Below the pieces are notes generated by a model. The model was not told where the DNA came from. It did not search any database and saw only the letters and a list, made by a program, of their open reading frames with translations. From positions 248,001-312,000 of the forward strand of contig JAIQDT010000670.1 of the NCBI GenBank assembly GCA_021521415.1: a stretch of 64,000 nt of DNA. The letters run 5' to 3'. Positions 47,905 through 59,815 of this stretch are shown one piece after another (the stretch's first letter is position 1; each line of letters starts with the position of its first letter). Origin of the DNA: Bidens hawaiensis (taxonomy: Eukaryota > Streptophyta > Magnoliopsida > Asterales > Asteraceae). Position numbers and translations under genes: made by a program.

Positions 47905-50198
47905 GATGGTCCCGTTCGGATGGGTACTCGTGCTCTTAATGAGAACGAGTTGCCCATCCTGAAGCAAACGAGGGATCGGTTTGTGGAGGTCTACCCGCCA
48001 GGCCACCCGATTCTGAGCGCCACGCGGCCAGGTAAGGAGTTATTCAACCCTCGACCTCTCAATGCTGAAACCTCTGCGGGAATTCCTCTAATTTTGTCAT
48101 CTTCTGATGAGGAATCCGCAGATGGTCCTTTATTGGCGAGGAAGAAGGCTGCCGGCGGGAAGGGGAAGGCGAAGGTTGCCTCCACTGCCGATCCGGGGAA
48201 CCGGTCAAACTCGGAGACTGAGAGCGAGGAGGCGGCGGGGAACCCAGGTGGTGTTGAGACCACTGCTCCGGAGGCTGAGACGACTGTCACCTCCGAGCAG
48301 CCCAGGACGACGACGGTGACCGGTGTGAAGAGGCCGGCTCCATCGGGTTCGTCCCCGCCTGTTCGCACCTTTAGGCTCAAGAAAACCCGTAAGTATAATC
48401 TTCCTTTACTTTTACTGCATAGCTTTCCACCATTATACTTATATCTTCTTTGTGCAGGCGTGGATGCTACCGCATTCCAGGGTGGAGCGGGAGGTAGCAG
48501 TTCTGGACCCATGAAGGTAGGTTTGGTCAACCTACCTGAGGCGATGACCCAGGCGACTGCGCCTGCTTCAGTTGGTTCAGTTGCTCACCCGGTTGAGCCA
48601 ACTGTTCCAACTGTGACGACGTCCCCGCCGGCTGTCAGTGCCATATTCACTGATTCTTTCACTGAGCCGGCGGTGAGTATTTCTGTGGATTCTTCCACAG
48701 CCGTGGCCGCGGTTGTGAGTTCACCTCCGGTGAGTTCACCTCCGCTGGTTTCTACCACGGCGGCCTCCGCTATGCCTCCTCCGGCGCCGGCAACTACGGC
48801 CGGTCCTTCAGGTATGTCCGGGGTTGGGGTGTCAAGCCAATCTCTGCCTCCTTCCCATCTGCCTGACCTCTTGGATGGATATCCGTTAAGTTCGGGTGAT
48901 GGGTTTGGCGGCTACAGGCCTGTCGTCGACCCTACAGGTGCGTAGGGTTATTTTGGCCTTTATTTTATATATATATATATATATTTTTTATCATCTTTTC
49001 CTAACTGTTTTTGCTTTTGCAGTGTCGGATTCCAATGAAGTGTATGTTCCACGATGGAACATCCGCCGAGGAACAACCCTTCGGACGCTTGTAGAATGCG
49101 TCGAATGGCCGCGCCAGCCGCCCCCGCTGGTGCGCTGGGGGAAGCCATGTCCAGCTATCAGGAGGGTAGGCTGTCGAATGAACTGCGGATTCTCCTTGCC
49201 CGGATGCAGCCGCGCGTCGAGTTACTTTGTCGTGAAAACGATAAGTTAAAGACGACGCGTAGCCTGGAAGTGGCTCAGGCGCGGGCCATCCGGGAGGAGA
49301 ACAAGAGGCTTGCCGCAGTGGCTGCGGAAAAGGAGAAGGCCTTCCAGGCCCTTGAAGTTGAAGTTCAGGCCCGTCTCGAGGCCCGTTCCAAGGCTGCCCA
49401 AGCTGTTAACGAACAGCTTCGGCTGGCTAAGGAAACTGCATGGAACGCAACTGAGAGGGCCACCAAGGCTGAAGCTGTTGCTGAGCCTCAACGCATTGAG
49501 AATGAGGAGCTTAAAGCCAAGCTAGAGAGGCTCCAACAGGCTCATATGCCTTGGCTATGGAAGACGCCAAGAAGCTCCAATAGATCTTGGACCAGAGGGG
49601 CGTGCTTGACCACACTGAGCGGAAGCTAAAGGGCGTTGAAGAGGCTGCTGCTAAGGAAGTGTTGCTCGCCAACCTTAACAAAAGTGAAGCCGAACGCGCC
49701 CGTAACCAAGCTCAAGCTGCCCTCCAGGAGGCTCTGGTTGCCAAGGAATGGCTTCTTCGAGAAGCGTTGTCTCAGGTATGCGTAATTTCATAATATCTTT
49801 ACGCTTTTCTTTGTACATAGAAAAGGTTTTGATACTTGTATTTTTTCTTGTAGGTTGTGCATCGAGTCTTCACGGACACATCATACGACGATGCCATGAG
49901 CGCAGCCCTCAACGCTTCTCATGAGGATGGGGAAAAGGCTGGCTTCCTGCTTGGTCTAGGGTTCGTTGAGAAGGGCATCCCGCCTTCCAACTTCCCTTTA
50001 TATGATGTGGATACTGAAGCTATATATGACCAAGCAGTGAACCAGTATGCCGCCTTCCCGCATCCGGTGGTGGAGAAGGTGAACGAAGTTGCTGCTGCTG
50101 ATGATGGGCTAACCATTCTTAAGACCTTCCTTGAACCGCCACAGCCAACTGATGGTGCGGGTACAAGTGGGTTTGGAGGGAGTGGTCCTGAAGCTTGA
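47905..50198 (+). pseudogene. Antisense gene of Tat element 2, truncated
   Basis: Colinear with the gene at 36875-33807 but starting about 250 residues in (MGTRALNENELPIL) and on the plus strand. It keeps the same introns: after KKTR (from 48389), after DPTGA (from 48938) and after REALSQ (from 49775). It keeps the Ser/Pro-rich middle, the coiled coil and the C-terminal EKAGFLLGLGFVEKGIPPSN. A small deletion near 49545 (CTCATATGCC for CTCATGATGCC) and a TAG at about 49580 break the coiled coil. The stop for the final exon is at 50198. Confidence 0.75.
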
Positions 50199-50369
50199 AC
50201 CTTTAGATCCCTTCCCACTGTTAGGATAGGTTTACATTGTATAGATTTATATTCTTGTAGGCGGGTAGTTACCCGGCCATTCTTGTAATACTTGAATTAT
50301 TATGGAATACAAATCTTTGTGCGGGTAGGACCGCTACTTTCAGTGGATGACTTGCTTTATAAACGTTAT

Positions 50370-51130
50370 ATGACGTGCTCATGCATACTATAGTTTAATT
50401 TGGCACTTGTTTTGCCGCATAAACAATGTATGATTCGCTTGTGCATACTGTAGTTTACCTTAGCAATTTCTTAAGTATTTTGAATAAGTTAACCTATCAA
50501 CGTGGCAGATAATAGGTTAAAGTTTTGCTTCCTCTTTCGTGATTGTGCGGGTAAGACCGTCACTTGCACTTAGTAGGATGGCTAAACTTTACCTATATCT
50601 GACTTGCGTGGAGGTTTTCCTCATTTTTTCCTTAGAAATTTTCTAAGTGTTTAGAATAAGTTAACCTTTGAATGTGGTAGATAATAGGTTGAAGTTTTAT
50701 TCCTCCTTCGTGATTGTGCGGGTAAGACCGTCACTTGCACTTAGTAGGATGGCTAAACTTTACCTATATCTGACCTGCGTGGAGGTTTTCCTCATTTTTT
50801 CCTTAGAAATTTTCTAAGTGTTTAGAATAAGTTAATCTTTGAACGTGGTAGATAATAGGTTGAAGTTTTGCTTCCTCCTTCGTGATTGTGCGGGTAAGAC
50901 CGTCACTTGCACTTAGTAGGATGGCTAAACTTTACCTATATCTCACCTGCGTGGAGGTTTTCCTCATCTTTTCGTTAGAAATTTTCTAAGTGTTTTATAA
51001 GTTAACCATTCGACGCGCGGTTGTCAATAGGTTAGTTCGGTTTCCTCTATCATGATTTGTGCGGTTAGGACCGGCACTTTCATTTAGTGGGATGACCTAA
51101 CTTTACCTATGACTGACCTGCGTGAAGGTT
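50370..51130. repeat. Tandem repeat block (about 171 bp x 3 plus partial units)
   Basis: Units are recognised by GATTGTGCGGGTAAGACCGT at 50541, 50712 and 50884 (periods 171 and 172), with degenerate partial units on both sides. The sequence is the reverse complement of block A in the other element, so the array is a family feature; unit length and copy number differ between elements. Confidence 0.85.
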
Positions 51131-51191
51131 TGCCGTTTTTTGTGTTTATGCGGGTTTTGCCGCCTTCCACATGCAACGACTTTCCACGTGA

Positions 51192-53015
51192 TTATGCGGT
51201 GAATACCGGCATATCAGTGTGGAAAGTTGATAAGTATAAATGTAAGATCATCAGCGTCAATGTGATAAGGAGAATCATTTCCATTAGAAGTGGCTCTGGG
51301 CCTTTTCTTTTACAAGTTTGGAATTGATCTACATGCAGACTCTGTAATTGAGCTCCCTTCCATGTTCTTGGGAGTGTCATCGAGCCTTTCGAGCCGATAT
51401 GCACTTGGTTCGGAATCTCGTTGTTTACGCAGTATGTAGTCTCCAACATTGAAGCTGCAGTTTTATTCGTGTTTTCCCCAACTGGGGTTCTACACGCATC
51501 AGCCTGCTCAGCGTTCGTTACTCCACGAGGTGCGGCGAGCGTCCCATCTATGACAAATGCTTCGACGATGTCCTTCAAGTCTGTGCATTCTTCAGTGTTG
51601 TGGCCTTTTGTCCTGTGAAAGTCACAGTATTTGCTCCGATCAGCATTGTGACGATGTCGGATTATTGGGGCCTTTGGCCATGGGAGCTTCTCAGTGGCGA
51701 ATATCTTGGTGACGCTTTTGGTGAGTGGCGTCCATCTGGAGTTCTGGTTCGACTGTACGTTATCCCTTCCGCCTAACCGATGTTGCAAGCCGGATGAGGT
51801 GTCAAAGTTTACCCTTGACTGCCAAATGCCTAGCTTCCGCTTTTTGTTTAGTCGGGCGGTAAGGACGTTGTCTTCTCTTGTTTTCTGGGTGTAGAGGTTT
51901 GTGCTCTGGGGGAGATCTCTACCCAGTTGCTTCTCCGTTTCCGCAAAGCGTTTAGCTGCTGTCATGATGGCATCCCATGTGGACGGCATGCCATTTTTAC
52001 CCGTTAAGGTGCGGATGAGCTCTGGGTCTTTCGCGCCTTGGATGAAAGCAGCGCGAACAAGATCTTCGCTAATAGTGCCCAGACTTAGCTTCTTTGAATT
52101 GAAGCGCGTGATGAAGTCTAGTAAAGACTCATCTTCCTCTCGGATGCAGTTGAGGATTGTCCATTGCTCTTCGGTATATTTTCTTTGTTGGCTGAAGTGT
52201 TGGCTGAACTTCTGCTGGAAGTCTGCCCAATCGTATATGTGGTGGACCGGTAGACGATCGAACCACGCTCTAGCTGCCCCAACAAGCGTCATTTGGAACA
52301 TGTAACACCACGTAGGTTCCGTCCAATTACTGACGGTTGCCCCCGCTATGAATCTGTTCAAATGATCGTCTGGATCAGATATACCATCGTAAGTGCCGAT
52401 GTTGGACATCTGTTTGGCACTTTTCGGGGCGATTGCTTCCGCAATGTCCCTTGCAAATTTGGACGTTCTCGCATTTGCAGCTGTTGGTCTAAATGTTTTG
52501 GAGAAATCACGTGGGTTTCCACCCGCGTTTTTTGGTTTGAAGGTTTCTCCAAAATGCCTTCTCGGTTGGGAGTCCGTTTCCTTACGCTTCCCTTTCGCCC
52601 TATGACGAGGGTTTGCGTCACTATCGGATTCCTCCGAATCATCGTCCAAGTACTCTCCGAATTCATCAGCCTGTTGGAGTGAACGTAAGCGTTCATCCAA
52701 CTCAGCTTGGAATTCTTTTTGACGTGCTTCCGCCCACGCTTTAACTTCATCGAATGTTTGGCGGGGGAGCCTCGTTCGTTGTCTCTCTAACTGGGTATCG
52801 GTGAAGCCCAGTGAAAGATTATTTACTGCACTCGCCCCAGCTCGGGTAACTGGGGTAGTGTTCGTAAAATTTACTGCACTTGCCCCGGCTTGGGTAACCG
52901 GGGTAGTGTTCGTAAAAACTGTGTAGTCGCCGGTATTCTCCCCAGTCGCTGGGGTTGTGGTTACCGGGGCTTCTTGGTCACTCGTTGATCTTGGCAGCGG
53001 AGTAACCTTAACCAT
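51192..53015 (-). CDS. Gag fused to an integrase tail (Tat-like element)
   Basis: 607 codons from the ATG at 53015. A Thr/Pro-rich N-terminus contains an imperfect repeat (FTNTTPVTQAGASAVN). A retrotransposon gag core lies near residues 230-330 (ARAWFDRLP, FSQHFSQQRKYTEEQ, FITRFNSKKLSLG), followed by a CCHC-like knuckle (CDFHRTKGHNTEEC). From about residue 530 the frame enters sequence homologous to the end of integrase (about 51415 and below) and continues through what was non-coding DNA to the stop at 51192. The long frame is therefore a deletion product, not a native gag. Confidence 0.8.
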   Translation of the reverse strand: MVKVTPLPRSTSDQEAPVTTTPATGENTGDYTVFTNTTPVTQAGASAVNFTNTTPVTRAGASAVNNLSLGFTDTQLERQRTRLPRQTFDEVKAWAEARQKEFQAELDERLRSLQQADEFGEYLDDDSEESDSDANPRHRAKGKRKETDSQPRRHFGETFKPKNAGGNPRDFSKTFRPTAANARTSKFARDIAEAIAPKSAKQMSNIGTYDGISDPDDHLNRFIAGATVSNWTEPTWCYMFQMTLVGAARAWFDRLPVHHIYDWADFQQKFSQHFSQQRKYTEEQWTILNCIREEDESLLDFITRFNSKKLSLGTISEDLVRAAFIQGAKDPELIRTLTGKNGMPSTWDAIMTAAKRFAETEKQLGRDLPQSTNLYTQKTREDNVLTARLNKKRKLGIWQSRVNFDTSSGLQHRLGGRDNVQSNQNSRWTPLTKSVTKIFATEKLPWPKAPIIRHRHNADRSKYCDFHRTKGHNTEECTDLKDIVEAFVIDGTLAAPRGVTNAEQADACRTPVGENTNKTAASMLETTYCVNNEIPNQVHIGSKGSMTLPRTWKGAQLQSLHVDQFQTCKRKGPEPLLMEMILLITLTLMILHLYLSTFHTDMPVFTA

Positions 53016-53081
53016 CTTTCCAGAAGTTTGAAAAATCTGAAAAAAGAATAAGTTCTAGCTTTTATGCACGGATGGCGCCAA

Positions 53082-54085
53082 TGAAGAAACACTAATCGGC
53101 CCCGGGCAGATTACGGATAATCTGGGGGTTAAATAGATGTTTCCCACGAGGGGTTAGACCCGGCAAAGATGGTTCTTCTGATAACCTGCAAAACAGACAC
53201 CGTGAGCTCGTCACTGAGAAGGGGGGGGTACCTCCTTGTGACCACCCTCCGGCGTGAGAATCAGACTAGATTGCTCTTGAATATAAGTGTATATTAAGAG
53301 AATGACTAGAGCAGATATCAGGTAATATATCAAGATATGAGATGAGATAAGATAAGTTGATACCATTCCAAGGTGTTGGAGTATTTATAGCCGAAGGTAG
53401 GTTTCCAAGCAGGTACAGCCGGCTGAATAGTGTTCCTGTTCTGCCAACTGTGGGCTACGCACATGCCATGCTGGTGGTTGGTGGATAGGCGGCGGCTGAT
53501 AATGACCAGGCCGGCTGTGTACTATTCCTGTTCCACCAACTGCAAGCCATGCACGTCCTCCGACAGGTTGGTGAGTAGGCAGCGGCTAATAGTGACATAC
53601 AGTACAAGAGCGTGCTGCTCGTCATACTGTTGTCAGTGAGCTGTCGTATCCTTGGTCAGATCTTTTGTCCATACCTCGTCAGGTACAGTACAAAAGATCC
53701 TCCAGTATCGTACGGACTGGCTCATTTGGGCGGGAGTTCTCCCGGCTTGCTCACTCCTTCTTCAGGTGACATTACTGAATTATTTAAGAGTTAAGTGCCT
53801 TGTGCGTGTAGCTTTGCTGCGCAGGTAGCCTTCCCTGATGGCTTGTATCCGCAGCTGCGGGAACAGGCGGAGTACTTCACCATTGGGAGGCTTTTCCTGC
53901 GGGAACAGCTTGCGTACTGCGCGTAAGGACGTCACGTCTCTGAGCATGGTGGGTCCTGCGGGCCCAGTTGGTTTCTGCGCAGACGTCCCTCTTCAAGGGG
54001 TTGCGAGTTTAGCCTTTGCGCAGACGTCCCTGTTTGAGGTGAGTCTTGCGGGTCCAACTGGGCTCTGCTGGGACCTACCTCTTCA
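53082..54085 (-). repeat. 5' LTR of Tat-like element 2
   Basis: 1004 bp; on the minus strand it starts TGAAGAGGTAGG at 54085 and ends TTCTTCA at 53082. TATA motif (minus-strand TATAAATACT) near 53380. Clearly more diverged from the 30794/38225 LTR pair than those are from each other, including a local duplication near 53990-54045. Confidence 0.9.
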
Positions 54086-54550
54086 ATGCTTTTATTTTTT
54101 TGTTAGTGATGCTTGTTAGCAAGTAATTGAGTGATGAAGAAAGCAGGAGACAAAGTTTAATATTTTTTAGGTGCAAAATAAAAGCCAGTGGTTGAAGAAT
54201 TTCTTTCAACCAGTATATGAGTACCCCACAAACCATGAGTACTACTCCTTATGTCAACTCTTTGTTCATGAATGCCACTCATCTTTATATGGATCCCACC
54301 TTTGTTCATTTCCCTTGTAATTCCCAAAAGATGTTAAGTGGTCTTCACATGCTGAAATAGTACACTTAAAAGAGTTAGCGGCCTAGTCTGTTGCCCGTTT
54401 ATAAACACCACTCTTTAGTGAATGAAAAATAATCAAAATATATAATGATAAGTGATAATGTTTAATCTACTCATGGGTTTCCAAATCTTTAACTGGATAA
54501 CTTAATCAAGAAAGAAAGAAAAAATACAAGCAATGTGATATAATTTGAGT
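54086..54550. other. Spacer behind the ATL gene
   Basis: AT-rich; the 3' flank of the minus-strand ATL gene lies here. No other feature seen. Confidence 0.5.
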
Positions 54551-55642
54551 TTACATTGAGAGAGGATATGAGCATATGTGTGTTGAAGAATCTTGAAATT
54601 TATGATCACCTTTCTTGGACCAAAGCCAAATCTTAGAAACAGAAAAGCTCTCACCTTTACTTCCATTACTAATTTCCTTACCATTTCTACCATCATCAAA
54701 GCAGCTATTATTATTATTATTATTCACCTTCATCTTATCTTTCTCAATTCTCAAATCACTATTCCCAATCCTACCCTTATCAGCCCAAAATGCCACTTGT
54801 AAATCTGAGTTTGCCACCACATACTCATAAGATCCCATTGAGTAACACCTTCTTTCATCAAGATTCCCATTGCTGGTCTGGCCCATCTCTTGTTTATCTT
54901 CTTTTTCACCATCAATGGCTCTAAGTTTTCCAAGTCTAACTGGATACACCCTCTCAGATTGACTTGTATTACCAGAAACCTCATCATGGGCATTGCTTAA
55001 AACCTCATGATCATCATCCTCTTCTTCCCTTGAATGCACATGCTCAAAGTCAAGGTCAAAGTCAAAGTCAAAGACTGGGTTGATAACAGAAAACCCTGGT
55101 GTAAAAATGCTTCCTCTGCATAAAGGACAAGTTGAGTTTGACAGCAGCCAAGTGTCAATGCAATGAGTATGGAAAGCATGGCTGCATACAGGAAGCAGCC
55201 TCAAACTGTCATCTTCTGTAAACTCACAAAGACAAACAGCACAATGATGATGTTCTTTGAACCCTAATAACTCCTTGTAAGTGAACACTGGGAGACCATC
55301 AATGGTGGATTGATCTAAGCCAGAATCATGCAAGTTGAAGAGCTGCTGCAGCTGCCTTTGAAACACTGCAGCTTCAGCAACACTATCACCATCACCACTG
55401 GATTGATGATGAGAATTTGAGGATAATCTTATCTTGTTCATGAAAAATCTCACAAGAAAGTGGAGCACACCACAAATGAAGAACATAACTATTATTATTA
55501 TCACAACATTTTTAGCAAAAAACATAGTGGAATTGCTGGAAGGATGATGATGATGATGATGATGGGCAGGAGGTGAAACATAACTTTGTTTGATAATGGT
55601 TTTAATCAAACGCATTTTAACAGATAGATTAATATGCTTCAA
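54551..55642 (-). CDS. ATL-family RING-H2 E3 ubiquitin ligase
   Basis: Intronless, 363 aa from the ATG at 55642 (an alternative in-frame ATG at 55615 gives MRLIKTIIKQ). A His-run (residues about 27-33) precedes a transmembrane helix (VVIIIIVMFFICGVLHFLV, about 46-64). The ATL GLD motif (GLDQSTIDGLPVF) is followed by a RING-H2 of the ATL type: CAVCLCEF, CSHAFHTHCIDTWL, CPLC (about residues 134-176). An acidic and low-complexity C-terminal half follows. Closest in layout and motif to ATL46/ATL47/ATL13-like members. Membrane-anchored ATL ligases ubiquitinate targets in defence and other responses; the target here is unknown. Confidence 0.92.
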   Translation of the reverse strand: MKHINLSVKMRLIKTIIKQSYVSPPAHHHHHHHPSSNSTMFFAKNVVIIIIVMFFICGVLHFLVRFFMNKIRLSSNSHHQSSGDGDSVAEAAVFQRQLQQLFNLHDSGLDQSTIDGLPVFTYKELLGFKEHHHCAVCLCEFTEDDSLRLLPVCSHAFHTHCIDTWLLSNSTCPLCRGSIFTPGFSVINPVFDFDFDLDFEHVHSREEEDDDHEVLSNAHDEVSGNTSQSERVYPVRLGKLRAIDGEKEDKQEMGQTSNGNLDERRCYSMGSYEYVVANSDLQVAFWADKGRIGNSDLRIEKDKMKVNNNNNNSCFDDGRNGKEISNGSKGESFSVSKIWLWSKKGDHKFQDSSTHICSYPLSM

Positions 55643-57597
55643 GAACTCAAAAAGGTTAAAACTTTTTTCAAGATTTCATCATGAATGTGGTTTTGAGAGG
55701 TCAAGACACATAAATAAGTCAAATTCCAAGAAACCCACTAAAGATAAGGTACCCTGAGCAATAAAAAGATGACTCACCTCACATTAGCAGAATGAAATTT
55801 GGGTGTTAAAGATGACTGACTAGTTATTTTGGTGTGTTTTGAGGAGGTGTGAGTGAGCATTGTGAAAAGGGGTTTTGAGGGTGTGTATGAATTTGAAAAT
55901 GTCAGTTAAGTTGTTTCTATCAGTAGACCCAACATATGCAAATGGGGTCATGGTGTAGCATGACTGCATGAACAAGGGCAATTTTGTCATTATTAGTGAA
56001 AATGTATAAGACTATGCGTAGTCAAAATTATCCATATAAGGACGTTGTACGACACGTGACGTCTTAGTCATTGATGAAGAGTGTTGTAAAAAGTGATGTT
56101 AAAAATAACTCAAAACTCTCTCCAATCATTACATCCCCCCCCCCCCTCCTCAAACCAAACCAACGTTGTTTATTGTAAAACTTTTCATAAAAAAGATGAA
56201 GTAAGATACACAATTTTTAATATATAGGTAGTGATATGAGTTAATTAGTAGGGTAATAAAATTTTAACACTTTCAAAATAATCTAATTTGTTAGAACATT
56301 AGATTTGATGTAATAAAACAAGTTCTTATGTTTCTACACAAACACGAACATGTATAAAAACAGATTAACACGCTATGACTTGTTTAGAAACCTGCTTAAG
56401 GACGTGATGACTGATGAATAATACATACACATTAAAACAAAAATTGCTAAAAGTTCATAAAAGTTTTAATAAATTATTAAATACATGATCTTAATATAAT
56501 AATACTTAACATATATATTTGAAACATAAGTCAAAAAAACTCGATACACATACTTTAATAATATATAATTTCTTTTATATTATATTACCTCTGTTTTATA
56601 AAAAAAAAAAAAAACTTTGTTTAAGAAGTACAATTATAAGTAGTATATTTTCAATAGAATTATCTTTCAAAAGTTGCTTTAGTTGATTGAAAATTAGTTT
56701 ACATATTTGAATCCATATTATTCAATAAGAAATTTGAAGGTGAATGTCAAATATAATTTACCAAAATGTACAAATATTTTCGAGTATTTTTCATAAAAAA
56801 ATAATATTTTGTGCAAGACCAAAATGTCAAGATAACTTTTTACCATAACTAGCACATGTTTAATAAAAAAATTAATGTTTGTGAACGAGGTTTATATTCG
56901 ATTAGTTTAATTGGGGAATAGTTAAAAGTTAATCACTACATCATCTATATACATTTTGTCTTTTAACTGTAAAATGGCATATAATATTTAAAAAGTACTC
57001 TCTTTTTTTTTCTCTAAATATAAAATGTATTAATTAAAAAAGTTGCATCGCGTTACTCGCATATGTTCTTTGAATATCTCCCTCCTAAAATGAGTTTTGG
57101 AGTTCATGCATCAAGCCAAATATATTAGAAACTTATATAATTTGATATTGTTCAAGTGTTATACGAGACTTATATAAACATAACATTATCAAATGAAAAG
57201 CTAACTCGAGTTAAATACAAGTTTTGTATTTAAGATTAAATGCCGGTACAATTAATACCGACCGATTTCGCATTGGTTTACTGCCGCAACATGCAAGTTT
57301 TGTTTTGAATATATTAATTGTTGTATTTGAGCGTTGATGAAGTTAGACTTTTGTTTAGTTCTGGTGTCGTAACCCGATACCAATTGAATTCACGCCGACT
57401 CGTGATTGCACTATACATATTTTACTAACCGACTATACGTTATTTTAAAAATGTTACTCTTTTAATCATAAACTATACAAGTGCAAACACTATTTTGTCT
57501 ATGCATTCGTTAATCAATACCGACCGAATTCGCATGACGGGTTTTGTTAACCATTCGTTTATAAAGGGGAGTCTACTCGTGGATCATCCGAAAGCAA
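55643..57597. other. Intergenic region with the ATL promoter
   Basis: The right neighbour of the minus-strand ATL gene, so its promoter is within the first several hundred bases. A (C)10 run near 56138 and an (A)14 run near 56600. Otherwise AT-rich, with no gene recognised. Confidence 0.55.
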
Positions 57598-57649
57598 GGT
57601 GCTGTTTGTTTTTCCTCAGAAGGACTTCTCCACCTCTTTTGTCTGCACT

Positions 57650-57737
57650 GAGAAGAGGGCGCGCAGACGTTGGGCTCTGCAGTGTGTTTGTTTTTTCGAA
57701 GACGTTTCATTAAAAAACGTCTGCGCGCCCTCTTCTC
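57650..57737. repeat. Perfect 22-bp stem hairpin, subterminal
   Basis: GAGAAGAGGGCGCGCAGACG plus TT at 57650-57671 is exactly complementary to 57716-57737, with a 44-nt loop. It lies 52 bp inside the left end of the Harbinger element and is much more GC-rich than the surrounding DNA. Confidence 0.95.
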
Positions 57738-59815
57738 CCAGAAGTGTTGGTATTATTACTTCTTTAACCTCTTCTACACATTTTATCGAGACCGATCATC
57801 ATCCTCCTCCTAACCCTAACTCCACTCCTCCTCCTCTCCACTGCCGCCGGCCGCTCCACTCACCAAGCCGGCTACCTCCACACCGCCGGCCGCAACCCGC
57901 CGGCTACCTCCACACCGCCGACGCTCCACTCACACGCCGCCGCCGCTCCATTCACCACGCTGCCGCCGCTGCTCCGGCATCTTCTTGAAGGTAATGATTC
58001 ATTTTAGGGTTATGCTTTCTTTCTATTCTTTTCATTTTAGGGTTTCTATATACGTGTTGTGAATTTGGTTGTTGAGTTGATATTGGATTGATTGTTGGTT
58101 GTTGAGTTGATTTTAGGGTTTCTTAGGTAAAATTTGGTTATTGAATTTGGTTGTTGAGTTGATATTGGATTGATATTGGATTGATTGTTGGTTATTGAAT
58201 TTGGTTGTTGAGTTTCTATATACCTCTTCTGTCATAAACAATTCAACATGAATGAGATACTATAAACACAATTAAACAGTTTATTGATTAATTAAAGTAA
58301 ATGAAATACTATAAACAGAGTGGAGGATGAAGGATTGATTAATTAAACAGAGAGGATGAAGGATTGGTTAAATACAATTCAACTGCATTTTCTCAAATAA
58401 TATGTTTTTGTTTTGTTGATCTGATTCATTTGACAATTTGCTCGGTGAAGTTCTGTTATTTGCTTTGAATTCATAGGTTTTGTTGATTTTCGTTTGATAT
58501 TGTGATTTTCCTTATAGTGTTGCCTACTTTCCATTGAGTACTTGAGTTTCTATTGGCTGAATTGGTAACATTTGAAAACTATCAAGATTTTAGTTATTGG
58601 TTATTTTTTATGCAGATTCATTACTAGTGGATGGTTACTTGTGGTGGTTACGTTTATTCTGTGTGGCGTTTTTGTTATCATCAATAAGTAAGTTAATTTT
58701 ATTGATTTCAAGCTTAATTTTAAAATATAATTTATTATAAATCTTTTTACCTGTTAGGGTGTTATAATATTATGGCTAAAGTAGTATTGTTGATTTGAAT
58801 GCATAATGTATGTTATATATTTTACAAATAGTTGAAATAGATTTTATAAACTTTTAGATTTCATGAGATGGAGGGAGTACAGATTATGAAACAGGAAAAT
58901 TCCCAAACTAACCATTTTGACCAATAAGTTTGACAAAATAGTTACGACTCTTTTATTTTACAAAAGGATCAGTTGACTTTGTGTTTTTAGTTAATAAGTG
59001 TTTCAGCCAACTAGAAACTTTCACATGGCACACCTTGTTGTGTCAGCGCAACGCAACAGATTTGACCTGGTGCAACAGGTTTTCATTTGGCGCAGGAGAA
59101 TGGATCCACCGTGCCAGATGGAAATCTGTTGTGCCAAGGAACATTTGTCAAGCACCGGTTGAACAGGGATTTTTTTAAAGTCAAGGTTATTTTGTCAAAC
59201 TCGTTGGTTAAGTTGCGGTTTACCTGGTCCCACTGGTTGGTTAGCAAGGTATTGGTTAGCGTTTAAATGGTCTCCATTGAACTTCCCCATAGGGTATAAT
59301 CATGAATGAGAATTGATAAATATCTGGTTTTTATTCATTAGTTGGGAATGCTAGTTTGTTAGGATCATTGATTGTTTACATGGCTATCCTTGTTTTCACA
59401 ATATTGTTTCCTATACGTATGAAATTTGTCAATCATATTTAAACTTTAAAGGACAACTAACGGTTCTTTTATTAGACACAAACTATTTTAGCTTTGAACT
59501 TTTGGTCTAACAGGAATATAATTAACATAGTAACTGTTTTGGTGCTAAAATTTTCTAATAATTGTAAAGAAGTAGAGATGGTAGCTTTTTTTAAACCATC
59601 TAGCAGAACAAGTGAAGATGATTGAAAAGGATAAGAGAAGTGTAAGCTAGAGAAAAAATAGAAACAGTTATTAATATTTTTAGCTATGCAGTTAAATCGG
59701 TCAATATATCGGTGATATATCACCGATATATCGGTTATCAGTCATAGGTTAACATATCGGTCCATAATATCAGGTTAACATGAGAATTGTTGTTTCTTGT
59801 TAGTTGATCATAAAA

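Larger units (their letters stand above)
47900..54085 (-). mobile_element. Tat-like LTR retrotransposon, internally deleted, 3' LTR missing
   Basis: Runs leftward: LTR (54085-53082), primer site (53081-53067), gag (53015-51192), tandem repeats (about 51130-50370), then the antisense gene (plus strand, 47905-50198). Protease, RT, RNase H and most of integrase have been deleted; only the last codons of integrase remain, fused to gag. The left end stops inside the antisense gene near 47900 without an LTR or target duplication, so the 3' end was lost. Same family as 30794-39251. Confidence 0.88.

Noticed and set aside
57599..57988. Pro/Arg-rich ORF at the left end of the Harbinger element
   Set aside because: It begins inside the terminal inverted repeat, runs through the hairpin, and is low-complexity. 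It ends at a likely splice donor and fits a 5' leader better than a protein.
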